A DNA stretch of 64,000 bases from Paracoccus stylophorae (GTDB lineage: Bacteria > Pseudomonadota > Alphaproteobacteria > Rhodobacterales > Rhodobacteraceae). Position numbers and translations under genes: made by a program. Of the stretch, positions 46,137-54,165 are shown one piece after another. Every line of letters starts with the position of its first letter. Position 1 is the stretch's first letter. The notes beneath the pieces are model-generated. The model saw nothing but the letters and a program-made list of their open reading frames with translations, had not been told where the DNA came from and did not search any database. The stretch covers positions 2,833,001 through 2,897,000 of the forward strand of contig NZ_CP067134.1 of the NCBI RefSeq assembly GCF_028553765.1, in the 5' to 3' direction.

Positions 46137-46462
46137 ACCGCACCGAATTCATCACCGTCACCGCCATCATCCTGTTCGCCGCCTTCGTGCTGGGCTGGCT
46201 TGCCAGCTGGCTGGTCCATCGGCTGACCCGCCCGACAAGATCGGGCATGACCGAGCTTGACCGCATGGCCCAGCAACTGCACGAGGCCGAAGAGGCGCGC
46301 GATGCCGCCATCGCGCAGCTGGAAGAGCGCGAGGCCGATCTGGCCAGCCGCCTTGCGGGAGCCGAGCTGGAATTGCAGGCGGCGATGGACGGGCTGCGCG
46401 AAAGCCGGACCGAGGTCGAGGAATTGCGGGACTATATCGAGATGAAACTGGCCCGCCGCTGA
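46133..46462 (+). CDS. Small membrane-anchored coiled-coil protein
   Basis: The 109-residue protein has one N-terminal membrane helix (about 8-30), then a heptad-rich acidic coiled coil (about 38-105; LDRMAQQLHEAEEARDAAIA and LASRLAGAELELQAAM). I do not recognise a named family. Its start overlaps the OmpA-family stop, so the two are translationally coupled and may act together at the inner membrane. Confidence 0.75.
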   Translation: MNRTEFITVTAIILFAAFVLGWLASWLVHRLTRPTRSGMTELDRMAQQLHEAEEARDAAIAQLEEREADLASRLAGAELELQAAMDGLRESRTEVEELRDYIEMKLARR

Positions 46463-46482
46463 GGCGGCGGGCGGAAGGAAAA

Positions 46483-46548
46483 GGGGGCTGTCTGCCCCCT
46501 CTTGGCCTGCGGCCAATTCACCCCCGAGGATATTTTCGCGCCAAAGAC
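46483..46548 (-). repeat. Dispersed intergenic repeat, copy R5 (inverted)
   Basis: Reverse-strand core GTCTTTGGCGCGAAAATATC, then GGGGG and a GGCC-containing segment, ending in GGGGGC / GCCCCC hairpin arms at 46483-46499. It lies between convergent genes. Confidence 0.8.
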
Positions 46549-46564
46549 GCGGTGGGCGCGCCCG

Positions 46565-47746
46565 TCAGATGCCCGCGTCGATGATCGCGCGCGCCAGCAC
46601 CGGCACCGTGTCGCGGTTCAGCCCGGCGATGTTCAGCCGCGAATCGCCGACCATGTAGACGGCCGATTCGTCCTTGACCTTCTGCACCTGTTCCGGCGTG
46701 GCGCCGAGGCGCGAGAACATGCCGCGATGGCGCGCGATGAAATCGAACCGGTCGCTGCCCGACAATTCGCGCAGTTCCGATGCCAGCTGATCGCGCAGCC
46801 CCAGCATCGTGTTGCGCACCTCTTCAAGCTCGTCCTTCCAGTCGTTGCGCAGCGCCTCGTCGGACAGGATGGTGCTGACGATGCGGGCGCCGTGATCGGG
46901 CGGGAAGGAGTAGGTCTGACGGTTCAGGAACGCCATCGCGCCCTGGGCCATGTCGCGTGCGCCGCCATCGCCGGTCAGCGTCATCAGGATGCCGGTGCGT
47001 TCGCGATAGATGCCGAAATTCTTCGAACACGAGGCGGCGATCAGCACCTGTGGCAGGCTGCGTGCGACCAGCCGCGTGGCTTCGGCATCGGCGTCCAGAC
47101 CGTCGCCGAAACCCTGATAGGCCAGATCGATCATCGGCACCGCGCCGGTGCGGTCGAGAATCTCGATCACCTCGTGCCACTGGTCCAGCGTCAGGTTGGC
47201 GCCGGTCGGGTTGTGGCAGCAGCCGTGCAGAAGCACGATGTCGTCGCGTTTCGCCTTGGCGATGTCGTCCTTGAGACCCTCGAAATCGACGCCGCGCGTG
47301 TCGCTGTCGAAATAGCGGTACTGCACGAAGGGCAGGTCCATGAACCGCATGATCGACAGATGGTTCGGCCAGGTCGGGTCGGAGACATGGACGGTCAGGT
47401 CGGGATTGGCCATGCGCGCCAGTTCCAGCCCCTGCCTGATCGCGCCGGTTCCACCCACCGTCGCGACCGAGGCCAGCCGGTCCTGCGGCACATCCGCCAG
47501 CACCATCCGCGCCATCGCGTCGCGATATTCGGGCGTGCCGGCAAGGCTGGTATAGGCCTTGGTCGTCTGTTCTTCCCAGATGCGCTTTTCGGCCGCCTTC
47601 ACCGCCCGCATCACCGGCGTCACGCCTTGCGGATCCTTGTAGACGCCGACGCCAAGATCGACCTTGCCCTGACGGGTGTCGGCCTTGAACTCCTCCATCA
47701 GCATCAGGATCTTGTCGGGGTCTTGCGGCTTCAGATTGGACAGCAT
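46565..47746 (-). CDS. tyrB: Aromatic amino acid aminotransferase (class I, TyrB/AspC group)
   Basis: The 393-residue PLP enzyme has K242 in SCSKNFGIYRERTG, HNPTGANLTLDQW and DLAYQGFGDGL, and looks close to the structurally studied Paracoccus denitrificans enzyme as I recall it. It moves amino groups among Phe, Tyr, Trp, Asp and 2-oxoglutarate; enzymes of this group also accept cysteine, giving 3-mercaptopyruvate. That is notable because sseA ends one base before its start and uses that product. Confidence 0.93.
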   Translation of the reverse strand: MLSNLKPQDPDKILMLMEEFKADTRQGKVDLGVGVYKDPQGVTPVMRAVKAAEKRIWEEQTTKAYTSLAGTPEYRDAMARMVLADVPQDRLASVATVGGTGAIRQGLELARMANPDLTVHVSDPTWPNHLSIMRFMDLPFVQYRYFDSDTRGVDFEGLKDDIAKAKRDDIVLLHGCCHNPTGANLTLDQWHEVIEILDRTGAVPMIDLAYQGFGDGLDADAEATRLVARSLPQVLIAASCSKNFGIYRERTGILMTLTGDGGARDMAQGAMAFLNRQTYSFPPDHGARIVSTILSDEALRNDWKDELEEVRNTMLGLRDQLASELRELSGSDRFDFIARHRGMFSRLGATPEQVQKVKDESAVYMVGDSRLNIAGLNRDTVPVLARAIIDAGI

Positions 47747-47747
47747 C

Positions 47748-48602
47748 TCAGGCGTCTCCGGTTGCGATATTCAGGTCGTCGAAGCTACCCCATTCGGTCC
47801 AGCTTCCGTCGTAAAGCGAGTGGCGGCGATGGCCGATCCGTTCCAGCGCCAGGCTGAGCACGGCGGCGGTCACGCCGCTGCCGCAGCTGGTGATGGCCGG
47901 TTTCGACAGATCGACGCCGGCCGCCTCGAACTCGGCGCGCAGCGCGTCGGGGTCCTTCATCGTGCCGTCATCGTTCAGCAGCCGCCCGAAAGGCACGTTT
48001 TTCGATCCCGGAATATGGCCCGCGCGCAGGCCGGGGCGCGGCTCGGCCACCTCGCCGCGAAAGCGTTCGGGGGCGCGGGCGTCGATGATCTCGTGATCGC
48101 CCAGCTTCGAGGCGGCGGCGACCTGCGTCACGTCGCGCACCAGCCCGGCCTGACGCTGCACGGTGATGTGACGGTCGCGCAGGATCGGGGCCATATCCTC
48201 GACCTCGCGCCCCTCGGCCTGCCATTTCGCAAAGCCGCCATCCAGCACCGCCACGTCGGTCTTGCCCATCAGCCGGAAGATCCACCACACGCGCGCGGCG
48301 CTGCGCAGGTCGGAATTGTCATAGACGACCACCTGATGCCCGTCGCCGATGCCCTGCGCGCGCATCCGGCTGATGAACAGTTCGGTCGGGGGGGCCATGT
48401 GCGGCAATTCGCTGCGGCTGTCCGAGATGGCGTCGATGTCGAAGAACCGCGCGCCGGGAATATGTGCGGCCTCATATTCGGCGCGCGCATCGCGCCCCGT
48501 CGCGGGCATGTGCCAGCTGGCGTCGATGACCCGCAGATCGGGGTCCGCCAGATGCGCGGCAAGCCAGTCGGTCGAGACCAGCGTCTTCGGATCATCCTGC
48601 AT
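47748..48602 (-). CDS. sseA: 3-mercaptopyruvate sulfurtransferase
   Basis: The 284-residue protein has two rhodanese domains; the C-terminal active loop is CGSGVT with C240, the mark of mercaptopyruvate sulfurtransferases rather than thiosulfate ones (usually CRKGV(T)). The N-terminal domain lacks a loop Cys. It moves sulfur from 3-mercaptopyruvate to thiol acceptors. The ATG at 48600-48602 has AGGGGG nine bases upstream, but that site is buried in a strong hairpin (48609-48644). It is followed at once by tyrB. Confidence 0.92.
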   Translation of the reverse strand: MQDDPKTLVSTDWLAAHLADPDLRVIDASWHMPATGRDARAEYEAAHIPGARFFDIDAISDSRSELPHMAPPTELFISRMRAQGIGDGHQVVVYDNSDLRSAARVWWIFRLMGKTDVAVLDGGFAKWQAEGREVEDMAPILRDRHITVQRQAGLVRDVTQVAAASKLGDHEIIDARAPERFRGEVAEPRPGLRAGHIPGSKNVPFGRLLNDDGTMKDPDALRAEFEAAGVDLSKPAITSCGSGVTAAVLSLALERIGHRRHSLYDGSWTEWGSFDDLNIATGDA

Positions 48603-48608
48603 CGTTGT

Positions 48609-48644
48609 CCCCCTGTATCGGCCCGCCGACCGATTTACAGGGGG
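48609..48644 (-). promoter_or_regulatory. Hairpin that buries the sseA ribosome site
   Basis: On the reverse strand CCCCCTGTA pairs with TACAGGGGG (48644-48636 with 48617-48609), extended by TCGG/CCGA across a two-base AA bulge, with an eight-base loop. The ribosome site AGGGGG lies wholly in the 3' arm, which ends six bases before the sseA ATG. It lacks a T-run, so it is a poor terminator for smpB. Control of sseA translation is inferred. Confidence 0.6.
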
Positions 48645-48672
48645 AAGCGCGGCGCTGCAACGCCACTTGGCG

Positions 48673-49146
48673 CTATCCCTGCTTCAGCAGGCGCTGTTTC
48701 TGCCGATTCCAGTCGCGTTTGGCGCTTGTCTCGCGCTTGTCGGCAACCTTCTTGCCCTTGGCGACGCCGATCTTCAGCTTCACCAGACCCTTGTGGTTGA
48801 AATACATCACCAGCGGCACCAGCGTCATGCCCTCGCGGCCGACGGCCTGCCACAGCCGGGCCAGTTCGCGGCGGCTGACCAGAAGCTTGCGCCTGCGCCG
48901 TTCCTCGTGGCCGAAGACGCCGGCATTGGACAGCGCGGCGATATGCGCGTTGATCAGCCACAATTCGCCGTCCTCGATGCTGGCATAGCTTTCGGCGATG
49001 TTCGACTGGCCGGTGCGCAGCGATTTCACCTCGGACCCGGTCAGAACGATCCCCACCTCAAGATCGCTTTCGATGAAATAATCGAAACGCGCGCGCCGGT
49101 TCTCGGCGATCACCTTGTAGTTCTTGTTTTCCGGTTCCTTGGCCAT
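48673..49146 (-). CDS. smpB: SsrA-binding protein SmpB
   Basis: The 157-residue protein starts [20 protein letters not shown] and shows the SmpB core: [17 protein letters not shown] and the C-terminal [15 protein letters not shown] tail. It brings tmRNA to stalled ribosomes. The ssrA gene itself was not seen here. It is upstream of sseA on the same strand, 70 bases apart. Confidence 0.96.
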   Translation of the reverse strand: MAKEPENKNYKVIAENRRARFDYFIESDLEVGIVLTGSEVKSLRTGQSNIAESYASIEDGELWLINAHIAALSNAGVFGHEERRRRKLLVSRRELARLWQAVGREGMTLVPLVMYFNHKGLVKLKIGVAKGKKVADKRETSAKRDWNRQKQRLLKQG

Positions 49147-49306
49147 GACCGGGTTAGATAGGGGGGGCGGCGGCGGCTGTAAAGCCCGCGCGACGGGTGC
49201 CGTCCGCCGCGGGCGCAAGGGCTGTTCGCGCTGGCCTGTCGCGGCACGCCCGGCTAGGCTGACCCCAACGCCGCGCGGCAACCCGCCCCTGGACAAAGAC
49301 GATCCC

Positions 49307-50299
49307 ATGCGACCCGGACCACGCAACCTGATCACCGATATTGTCGGGCTGCGGGTCGGCAATGCCGCCGATCCGGGGCTGAAATCCGGCACGACCGTGC
49401 TGACGGCGGACCGGCCCTTCGCGGCGGCGGTGCATGTCATGGGCGGCGCGCCGGGCACGCGCGACACCGAGTTGCTGGCGCCCGACAAGCTGGTCGGCCA
49501 GGTCGATGCGCTGGTTCTTTCGGGCGGATCGGCCTTTGGGTTGGCCGCCTGCGATGGGGTGATGGCGGGGCTTGCGGCCGCGGGGCGCGGCTTTGCGGTG
49601 GGCACCGCGCGCGTGCCCATCGTGCCCGGCGCCATCGTCTTCGATCTGCTGAACGGCGGCGACAAGGCTTGGGGCGACAACCCCTATCCGATGCTGGGCC
49701 GGACAGCCTGGGCGACCGCCGGACCCGAATTTGCCATCGGCAGCGCAGGCGCGGGCACCGGCGCGCTGACCGGGCGGCTGAAGGGCGGTCTGGGCTCGGC
49801 CTCGGCCGTGCTGGATAACGGGCTGAGCGTGGGCGCACTGGTCGTCGTCAACGCCTTGGGGTCGGCCACGATCGGCGAAACGGCGCAGTTCTGGGCCGCG
49901 CCGTGGGAGATGGAGGAGGAGTTCGACGGTCTGGGCCTGCCATCGCAATTTCCGGCGGGGGATGAGCCGCCCGCGGCCAAGCGTCTGGGCGAGGCGACGA
50001 CGATCGCCATCGTTGCCACCGATGCCGCGATGGAAAAGCCCGCCCTGCAACGTCTTGCCACCGCCGCGCATGACGGTCTGGCGCGCGCGCTGGTGCCCAG
50101 CCACACACCCTTTGACGGCGATCTGGTCTTTGCCGCATCGACCGGCGCGGTCGCGCTGCCCGATCCCGCCGGCGATCCGTTCCTGTTGGGCCATGCGGCC
50201 GCCTGCGTTCTGGCGCGTGCGGTGGCGCGGGCCGTCCATGCGGCCACGCCGGCGCCGGGCGATCTGCAACCCTGCTGGCAAAGCCTTGTTTCGCGATGA
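49307..50299 (+). CDS. P1 (S58) family peptidase, DmpA/BapA-like
   Basis: The 330-residue protein has the DmpA-fold blocks [26 protein letters not shown] and [12 protein letters not shown]. In DmpA-type enzymes the chain cuts itself before a nucleophilic Ser or Thr; here the G185-S186 step in NALGS is the likely site. Members are aminopeptidases with beta-amino or D-amino specificity. There is no signal peptide, so it is probably cytoplasmic. It is divergent from smpB, and starts at the ATG at 49307 because the frame before it is shadow. Confidence 0.85.
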   Translation: MRPGPRNLITDIVGLRVGNAADPGLKSGTTVLTADRPFAAAVHVMGGAPGTRDTELLAPDKLVGQVDALVLSGGSAFGLAACDGVMAGLAAAGRGFAVGTARVPIVPGAIVFDLLNGGDKAWGDNPYPMLGRTAWATAGPEFAIGSAGAGTGALTGRLKGGLGSASAVLDNGLSVGALVVVNALGSATIGETAQFWAAPWEMEEEFDGLGLPSQFPAGDEPPAAKRLGEATTIAIVATDAAMEKPALQRLATAAHDGLARALVPSHTPFDGDLVFAASTGAVALPDPAGDPFLLGHAAACVLARAVARAVHAATPAPGDLQPCWQSLVSR

Positions 50300-50485
50300 G
50301 AAAAGGGCGGCGCGACGCGCGCACCGCCCCCAGAGATCGCCAAGAGGGACACCTTAGCGATATGAGCGAACGAATTGACGCCCGGTCGGGTTCACCGAAA
50401 CATCGCAAATACCGGTTGTTTTCCGCAGCGTTATTCCGGCCGTTCCGCGCCGGCCATTCAGCGCCCGCAAGGGAACCCGCCCGCT

Positions 50486-50515
50486 TTGACAAGTGCTAAG
50501 CGACGTGTTCAAGAT
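50486..50515 (+). promoter_or_regulatory. Candidate promoter of gabD
   Basis: A perfect -35 TTGACA at 50486-50491 is followed after 18 bases by CAAGAT (50510-50515), a weak -10. The rest of the 247-base gap after the P1 peptidase gene holds a GGGCGG / CCGCCC hairpin near 50305-50329 and no gene. Confidence 0.4.
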
Positions 50516-50546
50516 ATTAACCGAAATCCAAGCGGAAGAGGCTGCC

Positions 50547-52019
50547 GTGACCAAACATTCGACCGATCTGAAAACCCTGCTGCGCGACCCCTCATTGTTG
50601 GAGACGCGCGCCTTCGTGGCGGGCGAATGGGTGGACGCCGCCGATGGCGCGACATTCGACGTGACGAACCCCGCGCGCGGCGACGTGATCGCCAAGGTCG
50701 CCGATCTCAGCCGTGCCGAGGTGGCAAAGGCCATCGACGCGGCGGCCGAGGCGATGAAGGGCTGGGCTGCGAAAACCGCCAAGGAACGCGCCAATGTCAT
50801 GCGCAAATGGTTCGACCTGATGATGGAGAACCAGGACGATCTGGGCCGCATCCTGACCGCCGAGATGGGCAAGCCGCTGGCCGAGGCCAAGGGCGAGATC
50901 GCCTATGGCGCCAGCTTCATCGAGTGGTTCGGAGAAGAGGCCAAGCGCGTCTATGGCGAGACCATTCCCGGCCACCAGCCCGACAAGCGCCTGACGGTGA
51001 TCCGCCAGCCCATCGGCGTGGTCGGGTCGATCACGCCGTGGAATTTCCCCAACGCCATGATCGCGCGCAAGGCGGGACCGGCGCTGGCCGTGGGCTGCGG
51101 TTTCGTGGCCCGGCCGGCTGCCGAGACGCCGCTGTCGGCGCTGGCCATGGCGGTGCTGGGCGAACGCGCGGGACTGCCCAAGGGCATCCTGTCGGTCGTC
51201 ACCTCGTCACGGTCCAGCGAGGTCGGGAAGGAATTCTGCGAAAACCCCAAGGTGCGCAAGCTGACCTTCACCGGCAGCACCGAGGTCGGCCGCATCCTGC
51301 TGCGGCAGGCCGCCGATCAGGTGCTGAAATGTTCGATGGAGCTGGGCGGCAACGCGCCGTTCATCGTCTTCGACGACGCCGATCTGGATGCGGCGGTGGA
51401 AGGCGCGATGGCGTCGAAATTCCGCAACAACGGCCAGACCTGCGTCTGCGCCAACCGCATCTATGTGCAATCCGGCGTCTATGACGAATTCGCCAAGCGC
51501 CTGGCGGCGGCGGTCGACAAGCTGAAGGTCGGCGACGGGCTGGAGGAAGGCACCACCACCGGTCCGCTGATCAACAAGGACGCGGTCGAGAAGGTCGAGG
51601 AACATATCAAGGACGTGCTGGATCACGGCGGCAGCATCGTCACCGGCGGCGAGCGTATCGAGGGGCTGTTCTTCAAGCCGACGGTCGTGACCGGCGTCAA
51701 TGACGACATGAAAGTCGCCAATGAAGAAACCTTCGGCCCGCTGGCCCCGCTGTTCAAGTTCGAGACCGAGGAGGAGGCGATCGAAAAGGCCAATGCCACG
51801 ATCTTCGGGTTGGCCTCGTATTTCTATGCCCGCGACGTGGGCCGGATCACCCGCGTCCAGGAGGGTCTGGAATACGGCATCGTCGGGGTGAATACCGGCC
51901 TGATCTCGACCGAGGTCGCCCCCTTCGGCGGCGTCAAGCAGTCCGGGCTGGGCCGCGAGGGCAGCCGCCACGGCATCGACGACTATCTGGAAATGAAATA
52001 TATCTGCCTGTCGATCTGA
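50547..52019 (+). CDS. gabD: NAD(P)-dependent succinate-semialdehyde dehydrogenase
   Basis: The 490-residue aldehyde dehydrogenase has FTGSTEVG, E266 in MELGGNAP and the nucleophile C299 in NNGQTCVCANR; the CVC pair is typical of GabD. It oxidises succinate semialdehyde to succinate at the end of GABA breakdown. The GTG at 50547 has GGAAGAGG five bases upstream; an in-frame GTG at 50493 is inside a likely promoter. An Arg replaces the usual Lys in the cofactor motif KPA(S/A)xTP (here ARPAAETP, residue 189). Confidence 0.92.
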   Translation: MTKHSTDLKTLLRDPSLLETRAFVAGEWVDAADGATFDVTNPARGDVIAKVADLSRAEVAKAIDAAAEAMKGWAAKTAKERANVMRKWFDLMMENQDDLGRILTAEMGKPLAEAKGEIAYGASFIEWFGEEAKRVYGETIPGHQPDKRLTVIRQPIGVVGSITPWNFPNAMIARKAGPALAVGCGFVARPAAETPLSALAMAVLGERAGLPKGILSVVTSSRSSEVGKEFCENPKVRKLTFTGSTEVGRILLRQAADQVLKCSMELGGNAPFIVFDDADLDAAVEGAMASKFRNNGQTCVCANRIYVQSGVYDEFAKRLAAAVDKLKVGDGLEEGTTTGPLINKDAVEKVEEHIKDVLDHGGSIVTGGERIEGLFFKPTVVTGVNDDMKVANEETFGPLAPLFKFETEEEAIEKANATIFGLASYFYARDVGRITRVQEGLEYGIVGVNTGLISTEVAPFGGVKQSGLGREGSRHGIDDYLEMKYICLSI

Positions 52020-52045
52020 CCGGGACCGACCGTCGAAAATCGCGG

Positions 52046-52080
52046 GCGCGGCGGGAACGAAGTGTCCCGCCGCGCATTTC
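52046..52080 (+). terminator. Terminator of gabD
   Basis: Perfect 11-bp stem GCGCGGCGGGA / TCCCGCCGCGC (52046-52056 with 52065-52075, eight-base loop) followed by ATTTC. Confidence 0.65.
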
Positions 52081-52137
52081 GTTGCAATGGCGCCGCACGG
52101 GCGGCGCAGAACAATGTCGTTACGAAAGGGACATCAC

Positions 52138-52392
52138 ATGGAAGGTTTCGGCTGGATTCTGTCGATCATTCTGGGCGCAATCGCCGGCTGGATCGCCGAG
52201 CAGATCATGAAAAGCGATCACGGCCTGATCATGAACATCATTCTGGGCATCGTCGGCGCGCTGGTCGGCAACTGGCTGTTCCGCCTGATCATCGGCGGCA
52301 CCGCCGGCGGGGTGATCGGACAGCTTGTCGTCGCCGTGGTCGGCGCCTGCATCCTGATCTGGCTGGGCAGGCTGATCCGCAGCAAGACCTGA
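52138..52392 (+). CDS. GlsB/YeaQ/YmgE-type small membrane protein
   Basis: The 84-residue protein consists of about three hydrophobic segments: GWILSIILGAIAGWIAE, IILGIVGALVGNWLF and VIGQLVVAVVGACILIWLG, with the glycine-rich pattern of the transglycosylase-associated / GlsB family. Members are induced by stress, but their action is unknown. AAAGGG lies eight bases before the ATG. It ends in a strong bidirectional terminator. Confidence 0.9.
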   Translation: MEGFGWILSIILGAIAGWIAEQIMKSDHGLIMNIILGIVGALVGNWLFRLIIGGTAGGVIGQLVVAVVGACILIWLGRLIRSKT

Positions 52393-52414
52393 TCGGGCAG
52401 CCCCCGGGTAACGC

Positions 52415-52446
52415 AAAAGCCGGCGCAACGGATCGCGCCGGCTTTT
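52415..52446. terminator. Bidirectional terminator between the GlsB-like gene and trcR
   Basis: AAAAGCCGGCGC / GCGCCGGCTTTT (52415-52426 with 52435-52446) with T-runs on both strands. It serves the convergent genes on both sides. Confidence 0.85.
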
Positions 52447-52467
52447 TCATGGGTCAGGGCCGCGATG

Positions 52468-53223
52468 TCAGCGGTCGTCCTCATCCTCGTCATCGCCCTT
52501 GTCGGGCAGGTTGAAGAAACTGTCGGCGTCCAGCTTGCGCTGCGGCTTATCGCGCCCGTCCTCCTGATCCTTGGACAGCGAGAAATTCTCCAGCCCGGCG
52601 ATGGCGGTGGGCAGGCGCGGCTCGTCGGTCATCGACAGCGAGGTTTCGGTGCTGACCAGCTTGCGCCGTTCATCGTCCGACATCACCTCGCCTTCAGAGC
52701 CGCGCTTCTTGGCGGCCTTCTGCACGGCGGCATCCAGCTCGGTCTGCCGGCACAGGCCCAGGGCGACCGGGTCGATGGGCTGGATGTTCTGTATGTTCCA
52801 ATGCGTGCGTTCGCGGATCGAGGTGATGGTCGGCTTGGTCGTGCCGACAAGGCGGGCGATCTGCGAATCCGCCAGTTCGGGATGGAACTTGACCAGCCAC
52901 AGGATCGCCGCCGGACGGTCCTGACGCTTGGACAGCGGCGTGTAACGCGGGCCGCGACGCTTCTCCTCGCCCTCGGCGGCCGGGTTGTGCTTCAGCTTCA
53001 GCTTGTGGGCAGGGTCCGCCTCGCCGCGTCTGATCTCTTCGACGTCAAGCTGGTTCGAGGCGACCGGATCGTATCCCTTGACGCCGGCGGCCACGTCGCC
53101 GTCGGCGATGCCCTGCACCTCAAGCTCGTGCAATCCACAGAAATCGCCGATCTGCTTGAAGCTGAGCGTCGTGTTGTCGACCAGCCAGACGGCGGTGGCC
53201 TTGGCCATCAGCGGCTTGTTCAT
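52468..53223 (-). CDS. trcR: DUF1013 family cell-cycle transcriptional regulator TrcR
   Basis: The 251-residue protein begins MNKPLMAKATAVWLVDNT. A helix-turn-helix is visible near SFKQIGDFCGLHELEVQGI, and a second near DSQIARLVGTTKPTITSIRE. DUF1013 proteins (TrcR) act with the CtrA cell-cycle network of alphaproteobacteria. The acidic C-terminal tail (DKGDDEDEDDR) is typical. The start was placed at the ATG 53221-53223 with GGAGA upstream, not at the longer open frame. Confidence 0.88.
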   Translation of the reverse strand: MNKPLMAKATAVWLVDNTTLSFKQIGDFCGLHELEVQGIADGDVAAGVKGYDPVASNQLDVEEIRRGEADPAHKLKLKHNPAAEGEEKRRGPRYTPLSKRQDRPAAILWLVKFHPELADSQIARLVGTTKPTITSIRERTHWNIQNIQPIDPVALGLCRQTELDAAVQKAAKKRGSEGEVMSDDERRKLVSTETSLSMTDEPRLPTAIAGLENFSLSKDQEDGRDKPQRKLDADSFFNLPDKGDDEDEDDR

Positions 53224-53411
53224 GTCAGTCTCCTTCGCGTCTGTGTCCCCGCGCCACGCCCCGTCAGGGCCGGGAAAACGGCTTTCGGCGGGTGCCATTC
53301 CTCGTTTTCAGGGGGGAATTGCGCGCGGATATAGCGTTTTGCGGCGCCGGATGAAAGGGGATTCGCGCACTCTTCGTGGACGCCGCCGTCAAAGCCGCTA
53401 GTCTGCGCGCC

Positions 53412-54047
53412 ATGAGACGCCTTCTAGCCGCCCTGCTGATCCTTCTGGCCCCCTTGACCGTCCGCGCGCAGGATGTCGCCGGTCAGTTCGACTATTACGT
53501 CCTGTCGCTCAGCTGGTCGCCGTCATGGTGCCGGGCCGAGGGTGACGCCCGCGATGCGCCGCAATGCGATGCCGGACGCCGGACGGATTTCGTCGTCCAC
53601 GGTCTTTGGCCGCAATACGAAGACGGCTGGCCAAGCTATTGCCGCACGCAGGCGCGCGATCCCTTGCGCCGCGACAGCCGGGCGATGGCCGATCTGATGG
53701 GGTCGGGCGGGCTGGCGTGGCATCAATGGCAGAAACACGGGCGCTGCTCGGGCCTGTCGGCGGACGGATACTATGCCGCGATCCGCGCGGCCTCGGCCCG
53801 GATCGCCCTGCCCGATGTCTTCGACGATCTGAACCGCACGATCCGCCTGCCCGCCCGCGTGATCGAGGATGCCTTCATCGAGGCGAACCCGGACCTGTCG
53901 CGCGACGCCATCACGATCACCTGCCGCGGACAGGCCCTGCAAGAGGTTCGCATCTGCCTGACCCGCGATCTGCAACCGCGCGACTGCGCGCCCGATATCC
54001 GCCGCGACTGCGCCCGCCCCGACATCCTGATGCCGCAGGTGCGCTAG
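53412..54047 (+). CDS. Ribonuclease T2 family protein, exported
   Basis: The 211-residue protein has a signal peptide (1-19, ending VRAQ) and both T2 active-site segments: HGLWPQ with H63 and HQWQKHGRC with H104, K108 and H109. The Glu normally after the first His of the second segment is Gln105 here. Several Cys suggest disulfides. T2 enzymes cut RNA in the periplasm through a 2',3'-cyclic intermediate. Activity may be reduced by the Gln. Confidence 0.88.
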   Translation: MRRLLAALLILLAPLTVRAQDVAGQFDYYVLSLSWSPSWCRAEGDARDAPQCDAGRRTDFVVHGLWPQYEDGWPSYCRTQARDPLRRDSRAMADLMGSGGLAWHQWQKHGRCSGLSADGYYAAIRAASARIALPDVFDDLNRTIRLPARVIEDAFIEANPDLSRDAITITCRGQALQEVRICLTRDLQPRDCAPDIRRDCARPDILMPQVR

Positions 54048-54099
54048 ACCCGGCGGGCCAGGCGACGGCGACACCGGCGGAGCACCGCGCGCCCTGCCC

Positions 54100-54123
54100 G
54101 TCTTTGGCGCCCAAATATCCCCG
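54100..54123 (+). repeat. Dispersed intergenic repeat, copy R6 (short)
   Basis: Core GTCTTTGGCGCCCAAATATC followed by CCCGCC, without the long G/C hairpin. It lies between the convergent RNase T2 and quinone reductase genes. Confidence 0.75.
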
Positions 54124-54165
54124 CCGGAGGCATCCGACCGCGCCGCACGATCCGCCGTTGCAGGT

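Noticed and set aside
48673..49306. An ssrA (tmRNA) gene near smpB
   Set aside because: No tRNA-like ends or tag frame were seen in the gaps on either side of smpB.
50493..50546. Longer gabD start at GTG 50493
   Set aside because: The codon lies within a probable promoter (TTGACA at 50486) and has no ribosome site; GTG 50547 has GGAAGAGG five bases upstream.
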